From assembly GCF_017876795.1 (NCBI RefSeq), contig NZ_JAGIOR010000001.1, positions 2,692,501 through 2,756,500 on the forward strand: 64,000 nucleotides of DNA, in the 5' to 3' direction. The notes beneath the pieces are model-generated. The model made no database searches, was not told the origin of the DNA, and saw only the letters and a list, made by a program, of their open reading frames with translations. Positions 1 through 7,929 of this stretch are shown piece by piece. Both the position numbers and the translations under genes were made by a program. The DNA comes from Rhizobium leguminosarum (lineage in GTDB: Bacteria > Pseudomonadota > Alphaproteobacteria > Rhizobiales > Rhizobiaceae). The stretch's first letter is position 1, and the number at the start of each line of letters is the position of its first letter.

Positions 1-228
1 CTCGACAAGAGCTTCATGGCCGAGGTCGAAACCAGCCCCCAGTCAAAGGCGATTGTCCGCGCCATCCTGGCGCTCGGCCGCAGCCCGGAAGTGCCGGTGC
101 TGGCGGAAGGCGTGGAAACACAGGCGCAGCTGGACACGCTCTCTGAAGAACAGTGCGACGAGGCGCAGGGCTATCTGCTCGGAAAGCCGCAGGCAATGCG
201 GGAGCCGCCGATCGAAAAGGCGGCTTGA
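1..228 (+). CDS. C-terminal end of an EAL-domain (c-di-GMP phosphodiesterase) protein, partial
   Basis: The reading frame is open from the first base of the window, so only the last 75 residues are visible. They carry the end of an EAL domain: the AEGVET motif that holds the conserved catalytic glutamate region, a Cys-Asp-Glu stretch, and GYLLGKP, the usual QGY(L/F)xxKP end of the fold. EAL domains hydrolyse cyclic di-GMP to pGpG in the cytoplasm. Whether a GGDEF or sensory domain precedes it cannot be seen. The 70-residue internal start at base 16 is not a real start because homology continues upstream. It is a different gene from the GGDEF-EAL protein at 12.0-13.7 kb. Confidence 0.8.
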   Translation, partial: LDKSFMAEVETSPQSKAIVRAILALGRSPEVPVLAEGVETQAQLDTLSEEQCDEAQGYLLGKPQAMREPPIEKAA

Positions 229-296
229 GACGCAAACCGCCTGCGCGCCAGGTTTTGGGTTTGACATACGCCTGTCCGGTTCGCACCGATAACTGC

Positions 297-430
297 CCCT
301 CACCCTAACCCTCTCCCCGTAAGCGGGGCGAGGGGACGTGCCATGCGAGACGCTGGCGAGGGACGGAGAGGTCGCGGCTATCCCCCTTCGCCCCGCAAGC
401 GGGGAGAAGGTGGCGGCAGGCGGATGAGGG
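297..430. repeat. Two GC-rich rhizobial hairpin repeats (229-578 gap)
   Basis: The 350-base gap between the EAL gene and the next gene holds no convincing ORF. It contains two similar imperfect hairpins, with CCCCG/CGGGG cores at 315-328 and 391-404, each flanked by CTC or CTTC arms. They are of the 'ccctctccccgc..gcggggagaggg' kind scattered between genes in rhizobia. A transcript from the EAL gene would fold here, so they may also act in mRNA 3' end protection. Confidence 0.6.
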
Positions 431-471
431 GCTGCCCCCTCTCAGACCGTGTTCTGCACCCGAAATTGCTC

Positions 472-518
472 AAAAAAATAGAGCATTTCCGCTACTTAGA
501 CAAAGACGGAAATGCTCT
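472..518 (-). terminator. Rho-independent terminator of the glycine-rich protein gene
   Basis: A perfect 12-bp inverted repeat (480-491 with 507-518, core GAGCATTTCCG) is followed on the minus strand by a run of seven T (A-run at 472-478 on the plus strand). It lies about 60 bases beyond the stop codon of the minus-strand gene ending at 579, where an intrinsic terminator is expected. Confidence 0.8.
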
Positions 519-578
519 CGTAGTTTAGTGCGGAGCGCCACCACTGGGCGCTTCGCACCGCCTGCACCTCACTAGCGG

Positions 579-1238
579 CTATTCATCGAGAGTCGCCGGA
601 GCGGCGTTCTCAAGCGAGGTGCGGATTTGATCGATCTTTCCATTCGCGTCGCCAACGCCGAGAATGGTCTTGGCTTCTTCCAGAACGGCTGGGCTGACCT
701 GACCGGTTTTCGTTGCCGAAGCCAATGCGTCCTCAAGCGCCTGATCCCCCAACAAAGGGTCATCGGCCGCGGGCTCGATTCCATTGTCGAGTTCATACTG
801 GGCATAAGCCACGGCATAGGCCGAAATGGCAGTCATGCGTGGGTCCGATGTATGCATCAACGCCCTGTAGTTCCGCTTCAAGGAGTTGAGGCCCGCAAGC
901 TGCGCCGACAGGTTCTTTTCTTTCGTGCTGGTCTTGGTCTCGTCTGCTTTCGCGGACTTGGACTTGCCCGCCGCCTCGCCGGATTTGCCTCTCACGCCTT
1001 GAGAGTTGGAGTTGCCATGGGTCGAACCGCTGCTCTGGTTGCCGCCGCCATGGTTGCCGCTGTTTCCATTGCCGCCACCATGACCTCCGCCATTGCCTCC
1101 GCCATTTCCACCACCATTGCCGCCGCCGTTTCCACCGTCCTTTGCCAGTGAGGCCATGTCGAGCCCGGCAATCGTTACCGGGCTTGCTGCAAGCGCCAGC
1201 GAAAGCACCGCCAAGGACGCTAAGGTTGCTATCCGCAT
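579..1238 (-). CDS. Exported glycine/asparagine-rich hypothetical protein
   Basis: The product is 219 residues. The start at 1238 is preferred over the longer frame because GGAGAA sits just upstream and the protein then opens with MRIATLASLAVLSLALAAS, a good Sec signal peptide. After cleavage there is a low-complexity block of GGGNGGGN-type repeats (about residues 35-70), a Ser/Asn/Gly section, then a Lys-rich segment and a helical C-terminal domain of about 110 residues (SLKRNYRAL, AQYELDNG, SPAVLEEAK). I do not recognise the domain. The Gly-rich part could be a flexible or surface-binding linker. It is a single gene with its own intrinsic terminator, located in the periplasm or outside the cell by inference. 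Confidence 0.7.
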   Translation of the reverse strand: MRIATLASLAVLSLALAASPVTIAGLDMASLAKDGGNGGGNGGGNGGGNGGGHGGGNGNSGNHGGGNQSSGSTHGNSNSQGVRGKSGEAAGKSKSAKADETKTSTKEKNLSAQLAGLNSLKRNYRALMHTSDPRMTAISAYAVAYAQYELDNGIEPAADDPLLGDQALEDALASATKTGQVSPAVLEEAKTILGVGDANGKIDQIRTSLENAAPATLDE

Positions 1239-1562
1239 CGTTCTTCTCCGTATCAGACCGTCAGGAGCCGTGCAGGGCACGACGTGAGCAGATATGAAAG
1301 TTTAGACGGTGATCGTCCGATGCGCATCGGGCCGAGGTCTGATGCAGAGCCCCGGCTATAGTCTTAGAGGAACCGCTGGCCAGGGTGGGCCTCGGCCTCG
1401 TCGGCGCCCAGCCGCTCCTGAGCGCCGGCGTGTTGGTGGCCAATCCGGTGAGGTCGGAGTTGGAGGATTGATGGGGGAAAGTGGCATGTTCTCCAACCAT
1501 ATGAGCGGAAGATTGGGCGGGGACACCACCTCACCCTCCCTCAATTCCTGTCCTCGGGCTTG
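1239..1562. other. Intergenic stretch with a possible gene remnant
   Basis: No convincing gene is present. A plus-strand stretch around 1366-1471 reads as an uninterrupted, coding-like sequence (EPLARVGLGLV...NPVRSELED then stop) but has no start codon and an upstream in-frame stop, so it could be the eroded C-terminus of an unknown gene. The left half of a split palindromic repeat begins at 1544. Confidence 0.35.
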
Positions 1563-2902
1563 CCCCCATAGGCGCTAACTTAGCTGTCGATGTGCGATGG
1601 CGCGTCGTCTTCGCGGTGGCTCGCGCAGCCGATGAAGCAGCTGGCCGATGGCGATCGGCCTGACGGTCGCGTGCAAGACGGCGATAGAGATGTTGGTAAT
1701 GGCGATGGCAACAAGACGCCAGATCGGCAATGTGGATCGGTTCAAGCCGCCAGGGGGAGAGAGTCCGGCGCCTCGGGATCGAGGGCCGGCAGGTCGTCTT
1801 CGGCCAGCAGCGCGGCGAGCAAGGCGATGTTGATCCACAAGCGGGCCAGGTCAGCGTCCTTGGCGCGCAGGCTTTCCAAACCGATCAACGACTTCATGCG
1901 TTTGAAGGCCAGTTCGATCTGCCATCGCAGCCGATAGGTCGAGGCGAGCCGCTCCGGCGGCCAGTCGTCGGCTGCGAGCGAAGTCAGCAGCACCAGGTAG
2001 CCGGCCATCTCGATGCCGGCATCGCTAGGCTTGTATCGCGCCTTGGCCGCCAACCGGCGTGCCGCTCGCCTGGCTTTTGCGGCGGCCTCAGGCGGTAAAG
2101 GTAAGATCACCACCCGTGCCGCCACCTCGATCTTGGACTTGCCGTCCTGGATCCTCACGGACCGATCAAGCACACCCTTGTCGCCCGCTTCGCGGCAGAG
2201 CGCCAAGCGATCCAGCAGGTGGCCGTCGCCATCCAGCAAGCGCGGATAGCTGGAAGGGGCGCGGACCAGAAAATCAGCCCCAGCCTTGACCACTGTAGCC
2301 AGATCGGTCGCCTTGGCATGGGCACGGTCGGCGATCCGAAGCTCGCCGGCCTTGACGCCGCGCGACAGCCGTTCGGCTTCACGACGATCGGTGACTTCAA
2401 CCGAACAGAGCTTCAGCCGTGAAAGGTCGAACACCGTATGCACCATCCAGTAGGCCCGCTTAGGCCCAGGCGGTGCAACGACCGTGGCGTCAACCGCCAT
2501 CAGCCGCAGGTCACTACGCATACCGGCGAAGGCTTCGGGGCAGCGCTCGGCAAGCAACTCCGAAACCAGATAGCCCACCCAATCGGCGCTGGCCTTCAGA
2601 CGCTTAAGCATAGCCACGTCGGACATCGACGCGAGCCCCCGCTGATCGGCCCAGGCCGCCAAGGTTCGAAGCGAAAAACCACCAAGCACATAGGCGAAAC
2701 ACAATCGCAGCAGGTCGGCCGCGCCGCCCACCTGCCGTTTGCGAAGCAGCGCCCCGGCCTCGCGTGCGCTCGCCTCCAGCTCTTCCGCCGAGCCTAGCCG
2801 TTCCACTAGGTCGTCCCAATCCACTGCTTGTAACGAATCGCTCATGACCAAGGTGAATCACCCGCGATCATCACCGTCAAGACTAAGTTAGCGCCTATGG
2901 GG
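1563..2902. mobile_element. IS4-type insertion sequence, about 1.34 kb
   Basis: A 20-bp perfect terminal inverted repeat is seen: 1564-1583 begins CCCCATAGGCGC and its complement occupies 2883-2902. Directly outside both ends is CTTG (1559-1562 and 2903-2906), read as a 4-bp target duplication. One transposase gene runs right to left inside and there is no passenger gene. Left and right ends differ by one C/G in the outermost run, so the exact border may be off by one base. The transposase is uninterrupted, so the element may be active. Confidence 0.85.
1742..2851 (-). CDS. IS4-family DDE transposase
   Basis: The protein has 369 residues, full length for the family. It has the RNase H-like DDE fold order: an MAVDATVV segment with the first Asp, ADRAHAK for the second Asp, and near the C-terminus the YRLRWQIELAFKRMKS signature (Y-x2-R-x3-E-x6-K, YREK) that gives the catalytic Glu and defines IS4-type transposases. 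An N-terminal helical region (residues 1-100) would bind the terminal repeats. The first codon could also be Met3 (MSDSL). It sits wholly inside the inverted repeats and no frameshift is visible. Confidence 0.85.
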   Translation of the reverse strand: MVMSDSLQAVDWDDLVERLGSAEELEASAREAGALLRKRQVGGAADLLRLCFAYVLGGFSLRTLAAWADQRGLASMSDVAMLKRLKASADWVGYLVSELLAERCPEAFAGMRSDLRLMAVDATVVAPPGPKRAYWMVHTVFDLSRLKLCSVEVTDRREAERLSRGVKAGELRIADRAHAKATDLATVVKAGADFLVRAPSSYPRLLDGDGHLLDRLALCREAGDKGVLDRSVRIQDGKSKIEVAARVVILPLPPEAAAKARRAARRLAAKARYKPSDAGIEMAGYLVLLTSLAADDWPPERLASTYRLRWQIELAFKRMKSLIGLESLRAKDADLARLWINIALLAALLAEDDLPALDPEAPDSLPLAA

Positions 2903-4019
2903 CTTGACCCGAGGGATGCCACAGGAATCCAGTGCGCCAAGTCCTTGGGCACGAAAGACTTTCTCGGTAAGCGATGTGCTAGGCGCAACTTGACGACATC
3001 ACCGCAGGGATTTGATACGCAATACCGTTAACATCAACAGCTCTCGTAGATGGTTACGTTCGCGGCGCTTCACTGGGATGACGAAACGTCAGGAAGAATC
3101 CAGGTTTTGTTGAACAGCGCCTTCTCAGGTCCGTAAAGCCTGAACAGCACTTCGAAGCTCGCCCCCGCCTTCGTGGGTATCCAATTGTTCTCACCGACGG
3201 TTGGGGCGGTAGGCCCGAAGTAGATGTCGACGGAGCCATCGGCATTCGTCTTGATGCCGGGAGTGTTTGATGCCCTGCTGAAGCGGTCGACATCGCGGAT
3301 CAAGGCGTGCGTGACATTGTCATATACCGTTGCCGACCAGTATTGCTTTGCCGGGGCCTTGGCAGGGACGGTCAAGCGGTATGCCTGCGCGCCATCCAGT
3401 GGCTTTCCGTCCTTGTCTCTCATGCTGAACAGATAGAATTGCCCGGCCCCAAGGTGCTTGATGCCGACATAGCCCATCGAATAGGTCAGCGCTCGGGCGT
3501 CTATCGGATAAACGTCGTTCTTGGCAAAATTGTCTGACTGCCCTTCGACAACCTCCGGAGTACCAGGAACGACCCAATGTGCTCCCTCGAAGTAGATCGG
3601 GAATCCGGCCTCACGTTTGTACTCCAGCCAAGCCTTCGCCTCGCGAGCACCGGTAGCAAGGGCGTCGGTGGTCGGCGCGTCAGGCGCAAAGTCCTTGCCC
3701 TTTTCAATGCCGAGCGACTTGAGCATATCGATCATGGCGCGATCCCGCTGTAGCCATGGCTCGGTCTGGACGACGCGGTCGAGCGCTTTAAAATACTCGA
3801 CGCTGTAGGGAATGGTCGCGTCGAATACCGTGTCGATGACGTCCACGAACCTGGTTTCCGGTGGCTTGTGTGCTTCCGACAGCGGATAGAGCTTCACGCG
3901 CTTGCCGTAGGCGACGGCCTTTGCCACATCCTCAGCGCTGCCAGACTTGGGTGTCGAGCGGATGAGAGCAAAACCAGTGTAGGTGTCGGAGCGGAGCGCA
4001 ATGTAATCCTTGGACACTT

Positions 4020-5562
4020 CTTTCGATTACCCACATCCTGCAGACGAGGTTGCATCCGATGAATCGTCTGTGATTCTGTCTGTGACGCCGAATCACGGAG
4101 GCGTCGCAGATGAACGAGGATATGGGAGCTGGCGAAGCGGGCTGGCTTGCCGATGAGATCATTTCATCAGGTCTGCCAGACAAACGCCTGGCGCGCCGGA
4201 TGCACCGACTTCTTGACCAGATGACGTCAGCACCTGGTCACCCTATCCCGGCGGCGTGTGGCGACTGGGCTGCGACGAAAGCGGCCTACCGGTTCTTTGA
4301 CAATCCACGGGTTACAGAGCACGGCGTGCTGGCTGGCCATTTCGCTGCGACCGTCAGGCGCTGCGCAGACAGTGAAGGTCCGATCCTGATCGTGCAGGAC
4401 ACCACAGAGTTCACTTACAGCCGTACGCGGCTGGGCAAGATCGGCTTCACCAAGACCATTAACGCCGGGGCTTATAAGGCAGGGCGATCCTACCCGGTAA
4501 CGTTGTGTGGAATGTTGATGCATTCGAGCCTGGCGTTAACTCTGGAAGGCACGCCGCTTGGGCTGACTGCAGCGAAATTCTGGACGCGTACGAAGTACAA
4601 GGGAACCTGGACGCTCAAGCGCCATATCAATCCCACACGCGTTCCGATCGAGACGAAGGAAAGCTATCGTTGGCTGGAGAACCTGCGCCAGTCAATGGCG
4701 CTGATCGGAACACCGGAACGCTGTGTGCATGTGGCCGACCGCGAGAGCGATATCTACGAACTGTTCTGCCTCGCGCAGGATCTCGGCACGCGCTTTCTGG
4801 TGCGGGTGCAGACCAACCGATTGGCGGCCGAGCCGCCCGGCTGCGAGCCGAAACCGGGATCGCATCGGGTCTTCGCCCAGCTCTCGGCAGAGCCTTGGGT
4901 AGGATGTCATTGTGTCAAGATCGGCCAGCACGAAACCGCGCGCCTGCATGTGAAATTTGCCACCATCGAAACCCTACCGCCCAAAGGCAAGCGGAAGCGC
5001 TACGCACCCCAGCTTCTCACCTACATCCATGCTCTTGAGATCGATCCGCCGGCGGACCGTGCGCCGATCGACTGGAAGCTGGTGACCAATCTGCCTGTCG
5101 AGGATATCACCGCCGCCATCGAGAAACTTGAATGGTACGCCTTGCGCTGGAAAGTCGAGGTCTTTCATAAGGTGATGAAATCCGGCTGCGGCGCCGAAAA
5201 GGCAAGGCTCGAGACCGCAGATCGATTGGCGAAGTTCCTCGCCCTCATTGCGGTGGTCAGTTGGCGGATATTTTTCCTCACCATGTCTGCACGGGAAAAG
5301 CCCGAGGCGGAGCCGGAGACAGTTCTTACCCCGGCTGAAATCGCGACACTCGACAGCATCGATGCAGCGCGCCCTACGCCGCGCATCCTGCGCAGGACCC
5401 TTGCCTCCTATTTGCTACAGATCGCCATGCTCGGTGGCTACCTCGCTCGCAAGCACGATCCTCCTCCCGGCAACATGGTCGTATGGAGAGGGCTGACCCG
5501 CCTCAATGACATCGCATTTGGCATCTCCATCGGAACGCGCCGACAATGTGGGTAATCGAAAG
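4020..5562. mobile_element. IS50/Tn5-like IS4-family element, about 1.54 kb
   Basis: Ends are 17-bp perfect inverted repeats: CTTTCGATTACCCACAT at 4020-4036 and its complement at 5546-5562. A 9-bp direct repeat TGGACACTT lies outside each end (4011-4019 and 5563-5571). Nine-base duplications are typical of the Tn5/IS50 branch of IS4. The element carries one transposase gene whose stop codon lies inside the right repeat. Perfect ends, intact ORF and identical target duplications point to a recent insertion. Confidence 0.9.
4110..5555 (+). CDS. Tn5-like (IS4-family) transposase
   Basis: The product is 481 residues, the same size as Tn5 transposase. It shows the Tn5 layout: an N-terminal DNA-binding region with GDWAATKAAYRFFDN, the first catalytic Asp in VQDTTEF, the second in VADRESDIYE, and the YALRWKVEVFHKVMKSG signature (YREK, catalytic Glu) near residue 350, followed by the helical C-terminal dimerisation region. 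The start has GGAG about ten bases upstream. The ORF ends within the right terminal repeat. It performs cut-and-paste transposition of the element that disrupts the DUF1254 gene. Confidence 0.9.
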   Translation: MNEDMGAGEAGWLADEIISSGLPDKRLARRMHRLLDQMTSAPGHPIPAACGDWAATKAAYRFFDNPRVTEHGVLAGHFAATVRRCADSEGPILIVQDTTEFTYSRTRLGKIGFTKTINAGAYKAGRSYPVTLCGMLMHSSLALTLEGTPLGLTAAKFWTRTKYKGTWTLKRHINPTRVPIETKESYRWLENLRQSMALIGTPERCVHVADRESDIYELFCLAQDLGTRFLVRVQTNRLAAEPPGCEPKPGSHRVFAQLSAEPWVGCHCVKIGQHETARLHVKFATIETLPPKGKRKRYAPQLLTYIHALEIDPPADRAPIDWKLVTNLPVEDITAAIEKLEWYALRWKVEVFHKVMKSGCGAEKARLETADRLAKFLALIAVVSWRIFFLTMSAREKPEAEPETVLTPAEIATLDSIDAARPTPRILRRTLASYLLQIAMLGGYLARKHDPPPGNMVVWRGLTRLNDIAFGISIGTRRQCG

Positions 5563-6202
5563 TGGACACTTTGCCTTGGTAACCAGGAGGCAAAATGAGG
5601 TATTTTCCGCCCTTGCCTTTGTCTGCACCCGAAGGCCCGGCGTCTTCCAGAGCGACCTGCCAGACGTTGTCGATATTGGCGGTTATTGATCCGCCATCGG
5701 CAGGCGGAACCTCCAGCACCATCGGCCCGACTTCCTTCGTGTTGAAGAAGGGGATCAGGTAGACCGTGTCCGGATTGGGTGTCAGCGTCTGGTTCTTCCA
5801 GGATGGAAGGCGCGACCACAAGGCAATCTGATTATCCTGGCCCCCGGCTCTGAGGAAGGCCTGTCGCATCAATTCGGTATTGACGGCGGGCATGCTCCAA
5901 ATCGTCGCCTCGACGGCACGGCGTTCGAGGCTACTCTTGGTGATATCGTCCATGGAAAAGGCAAATTGAGAGCTGCTAAACGCGAGAGCGGCTGCTGTAA
6001 TGCATACAGTCCATCTCATGACTATCTCCGTAGCCCCTAGCGACAATAGGAAACTAATTGCAACCTATATAAATGCAAGGAGCGAGCGGCAACTCACACC
6101 GATCATCACTCCGGTCGCGAGCTATCATCGCATTGGACACGTAGTTCCATGGCAGGTCAGTGCGATTTGGTTTGTTCACGGCGCGGACGCGCCGTGGCTG
6201 GA

Positions 6203-6223
6203 TTCCTGTGAGGAGCACAGGAA
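6203..6223. repeat. Intact copy of the ATTCCTGTG palindrome
   Basis: TTCCTGTG (6203-6210) and CACAGGAA (6216-6223) flank a 5-base loop. It is preceded by GCCGTGGCTGGA, and a related, degenerate copy occurs at about 48441-48473. This is the same repeat family as the palindrome split by the first IS. Confidence 0.6.
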
Positions 6224-6246
6224 GAGGAGAGGTTCCTCGGCTCAAT

Positions 6247-6297
6247 TCACGCCAAGCGCAAATCGAGAAGCGGATGCAGCTTTTTGAGATTCAGGCC
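6247..6297 (-). pseudogene. Duplicated C-terminal remnant of a STAS-domain gene
   Basis: Read on the minus strand, this stretch encodes NLKKLHPLLDLRLA followed by TGA. That is identical over 14 residues plus the stop to the end of the STAS protein at 7020-7358, with several synonymous differences. The similarity stops a few codons further upstream. The rest of the 6020-6408 gap holds only the palindrome above and no gene. It is best read as the scar of an old tandem duplication or deletion involving the STAS gene. Confidence 0.65.
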
Positions 6298-6408
6298 GGA
6301 CTTTCGGGCTGGCCTACCGTTGGGCGCACGCGTCGCAAACTGGTGGAGATCACCCGCACGGGATTTGCGCCGATTGCGGAGAAAGGCGTGAAGAGGATCG
6401 GTCAGCCT

Positions 6409-6834
6409 TCAGAAGTGAACCTCGATAACCTCTGGAGGTTCTCTAGTAAAATCTGAATATCGTATCCAACGAGGACTAACCCTGAAAATCACAGCACCCT
6501 TCTCGACAAATTCTCTCTCAACTGGAACGCTTTTAAGATGGGCTTCCTGGTATCCCGCAATATCGGAAGCAGAAACCTTCATCGCATCGCCCTCATACTG
6601 AACCGAAATACTGTCGTCCCAGCCGACGACGAGTGCGACGCTGCTCCGCTCCGAAAGATTTATAAATTTGCGAGTGTGTTCAAAGGTATCGAACACGATT
6701 TCGAGGTTGTCGCGGACTGAAAAGTCGATGGCCGCGGCTTCAGGCGTGCCATTGCGATGAGATGTCGCGATCACAGCCAACGAGTGCTTCCTCAGGAATT
6801 CGAGGATCATTCGTTTGGATTGAACGTCGTCCAT
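6409..6834 (-). CDS. Pyridoxamine 5'-phosphate oxidase-like flavin-binding protein
   Basis: The protein has 141 residues from the ATG at 6834, chosen because GAGGA lies about eight bases upstream; the longer frame to 7086 overlaps the STAS gene and has no domain. The sequence LAVIATSHRNGTPEAAAIDF matches the start of the split beta-barrel of PNPOx-like proteins, followed by EIVFDTFEHTRKFINL and VALVVGWDD, the usual flavin phosphate-contact region. Family members bind FMN, F420 or haem, and the exact substrate cannot be told. It follows the signalling operon after a 185-base gap on the same strand and may be its last member or an output gene. Confidence 0.7.
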   Translation of the reverse strand: MDDVQSKRMILEFLRKHSLAVIATSHRNGTPEAAAIDFSVRDNLEIVFDTFEHTRKFINLSERSSVALVVGWDDSISVQYEGDAMKVSASDIAGYQEAHLKSVPVEREFVEKGAVIFRVSPRWIRYSDFTREPPEVIEVHF

Positions 6835-7019
6835 CGCTTCATCCTCGTGGATGGCTCGGAGAGTTACCGGCAGGATGCGAACACGCGGTTTCCTTCCGAT
6901 GCAGCGTGACACAGCAACGGAGGGTGTCAAGGTGATCGAATAAATGGCATCGATCATGCGGCGATCTGGAAGGTGCGGCCAAACACCGTTTACGGTGATT
7001 AGCCTTCGCCGAAGGAGAA

Positions 7020-7358
7020 TCAAGCCAAACGCAAATCGAGAAGGGGGTGTAACTTTTTTAAGTTGGGCAGGGACTTCGCTTGCCAAGGGTATTGGTGAGT
7101 GCCTTTGACGACGAGCAGCAGGTCGTCCATCTTTCTGGCTTCAATGGTCAACTTGGCCAGGAGATTTATGCCGGAGGAATTGAGGAACTCGAGACCGGTC
7201 AGATTGAAGGTCACTTGTTTGTGCCCGCCGTGGAGCAGGCCAGATATCAGTGAGTAGATGGGCGCATAGGCGTCCGGTCCGGCCAGCCGGAATACCCCAT
7301 CGAAATACACTTCGTTTTGTTCCGCCCATACGCGGAAGTTTTCGTCGCTGATTTCCAT
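7020..7358 (-). CDS. STAS-domain protein, anti-sigma-factor-antagonist type
   Basis: The protein is 112 residues and consists of one STAS-like domain. The segment VTFNLTGLEFLNSSGINLLAKL contains the N-S-S-G-I motif, where the serine in SpoIIAA/RsbV-type proteins is phosphorylated by a partner kinase and dephosphorylated by a PP2C phosphatase. It lies seven bases behind a GHKL-like regulator and just past a PP2C phosphatase, the classical partner-switch trio. It is inferred to be the phosphorylated switch protein of this operon. Its last 14 codons are duplicated at 6247-6297. Confidence 0.75.
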   Translation of the reverse strand: MEISDENFRVWAEQNEVYFDGVFRLAGPDAYAPIYSLISGLLHGGHKQVTFNLTGLEFLNSSGINLLAKLTIEARKMDDLLLVVKGTHQYPWQAKSLPNLKKLHPLLDLRLA

Positions 7359-7365
7359 TCTTCGC

Positions 7366-7926
7366 TCACGGATTGGAGGAGGGCGGCATCGCCACGGCTG
7401 CAGTCGTCGTCAGTATGATACGCTCACCTTCATTCTCTTCGAATGCCCATGCCATTTTTGCGTCGTAATCGCTCAGGAGCGTGAGTAGCCCCAAGCCTGA
7501 ACCGCTTGCTGTCGATATGGCGTTGGTTTCGATTTGCTCAAGAAGAAGTTCTCCTGGGTCCCTCGATTGGAGGCGATGCAATAGTTGCTGAAAGCGAGCG
7601 GATGTCACGCCATCGATCGTGTTCTGCACCCTTATCAAAAACGATCCGTCGAATATGCCGGCTTCAATAAGGATCTCACCAGGCTGTCGAAACTTCACGG
7701 CGTTTTCGATCAGTTCGTTGCTGAGGTATCCGATGTCATGATGCGCCTGCATGTAGCCCTTCCTGGAGCCCGAATACCGCAGAGCCATGACTTCCGCTAT
7801 GAAGTCCGAGGTCATTCCCGAGTGCTTCCATCCAAGCTGAAGGGGGCCATCCGTTAAGGTCAGGCGAGTGCCCGAATCCAGACTTATGCCGGCCAAAGAT
7901 TCGACGCCGTATACCGTTGGCCTCAT
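7366..7926 (-). CDS. GHKL-like regulator (RsbW/SiaB-like kinase candidate)
   Basis: The product is 186 residues. It has an N-box (YLSNELIENAVKF, about residue 68) and, further on, a glycine motif SGSGLGLLTLLSDY resembling the G2 box of GHKL ATPases, followed by a strand-rich end. This suits a small serine kinase or anti-sigma-like protein that phosphorylates a STAS partner, as RsbW or SiaB do. The lid region between the boxes is short, so ATP binding is plausible but not certain. It is three bases downstream of the phosphatase and seven bases upstream of the STAS gene, so the three are almost surely co-translated. No membrane segment is present. Confidence 0.65.
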   Translation of the reverse strand: MRPTVYGVESLAGISLDSGTRLTLTDGPLQLGWKHSGMTSDFIAEVMALRYSGSRKGYMQAHHDIGYLSNELIENAVKFRQPGEILIEAGIFDGSFLIRVQNTIDGVTSARFQQLLHRLQSRDPGELLLEQIETNAISTASGSGLGLLTLLSDYDAKMAWAFEENEGERIILTTTAAVAMPPSSNP

Positions 7927-7929
7927 CTC

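Larger units (their letters stand above)
1544..2928. repeat. Rhizobial palindromic element split by the IS insertion
   Basis: If the IS and one CTTG copy are removed, the flanks join into a long palindrome. ATTCCTGT (1544-1551) pairs with ACAGGAAT (2921-2928), and CCTCGGG (1552-1558) pairs with CCCGAGG (2908-2914). The same ATTCCTGTG...CACAGGAA motif occurs intact at 6203-6223. The IS has landed in the loop of this hairpin. Confidence 0.7.
3070..6019 (-). pseudogene. DUF1254/DUF1214 protein gene interrupted by a Tn5-like IS
   Basis: The 5' half (6019 down to 5563) encodes a signal peptide starting MRWTVCITAA and the DUF1254 part (SLERRAVEATIWSMPAVN, NPDTVYLIPF). The 3' half (4010 down to 3070) encodes the remainder, including the DUF1214 domain (YWSATVYDN, GENNWIPTKAG). 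Removing the IS and one 9-bp repeat joins them in frame as GKVSKDYIAL and gives about 466 residues, the normal length. The start at 6019 has GGAG upstream. Proteins of this family are exported and of unclear function. The insertion truncates the product after about 152 residues, so the gene is very likely dead. The 3' half retains a possible GTG start at 4017 but no promoter is evident. Confidence 0.85.

Noticed and set aside
1060..1140. Short tandem repeats that could suggest a CRISPR or minisatellite
   Set aside because: They are GGN/GGG codon repeats of a coding gene and have no spacer structure.
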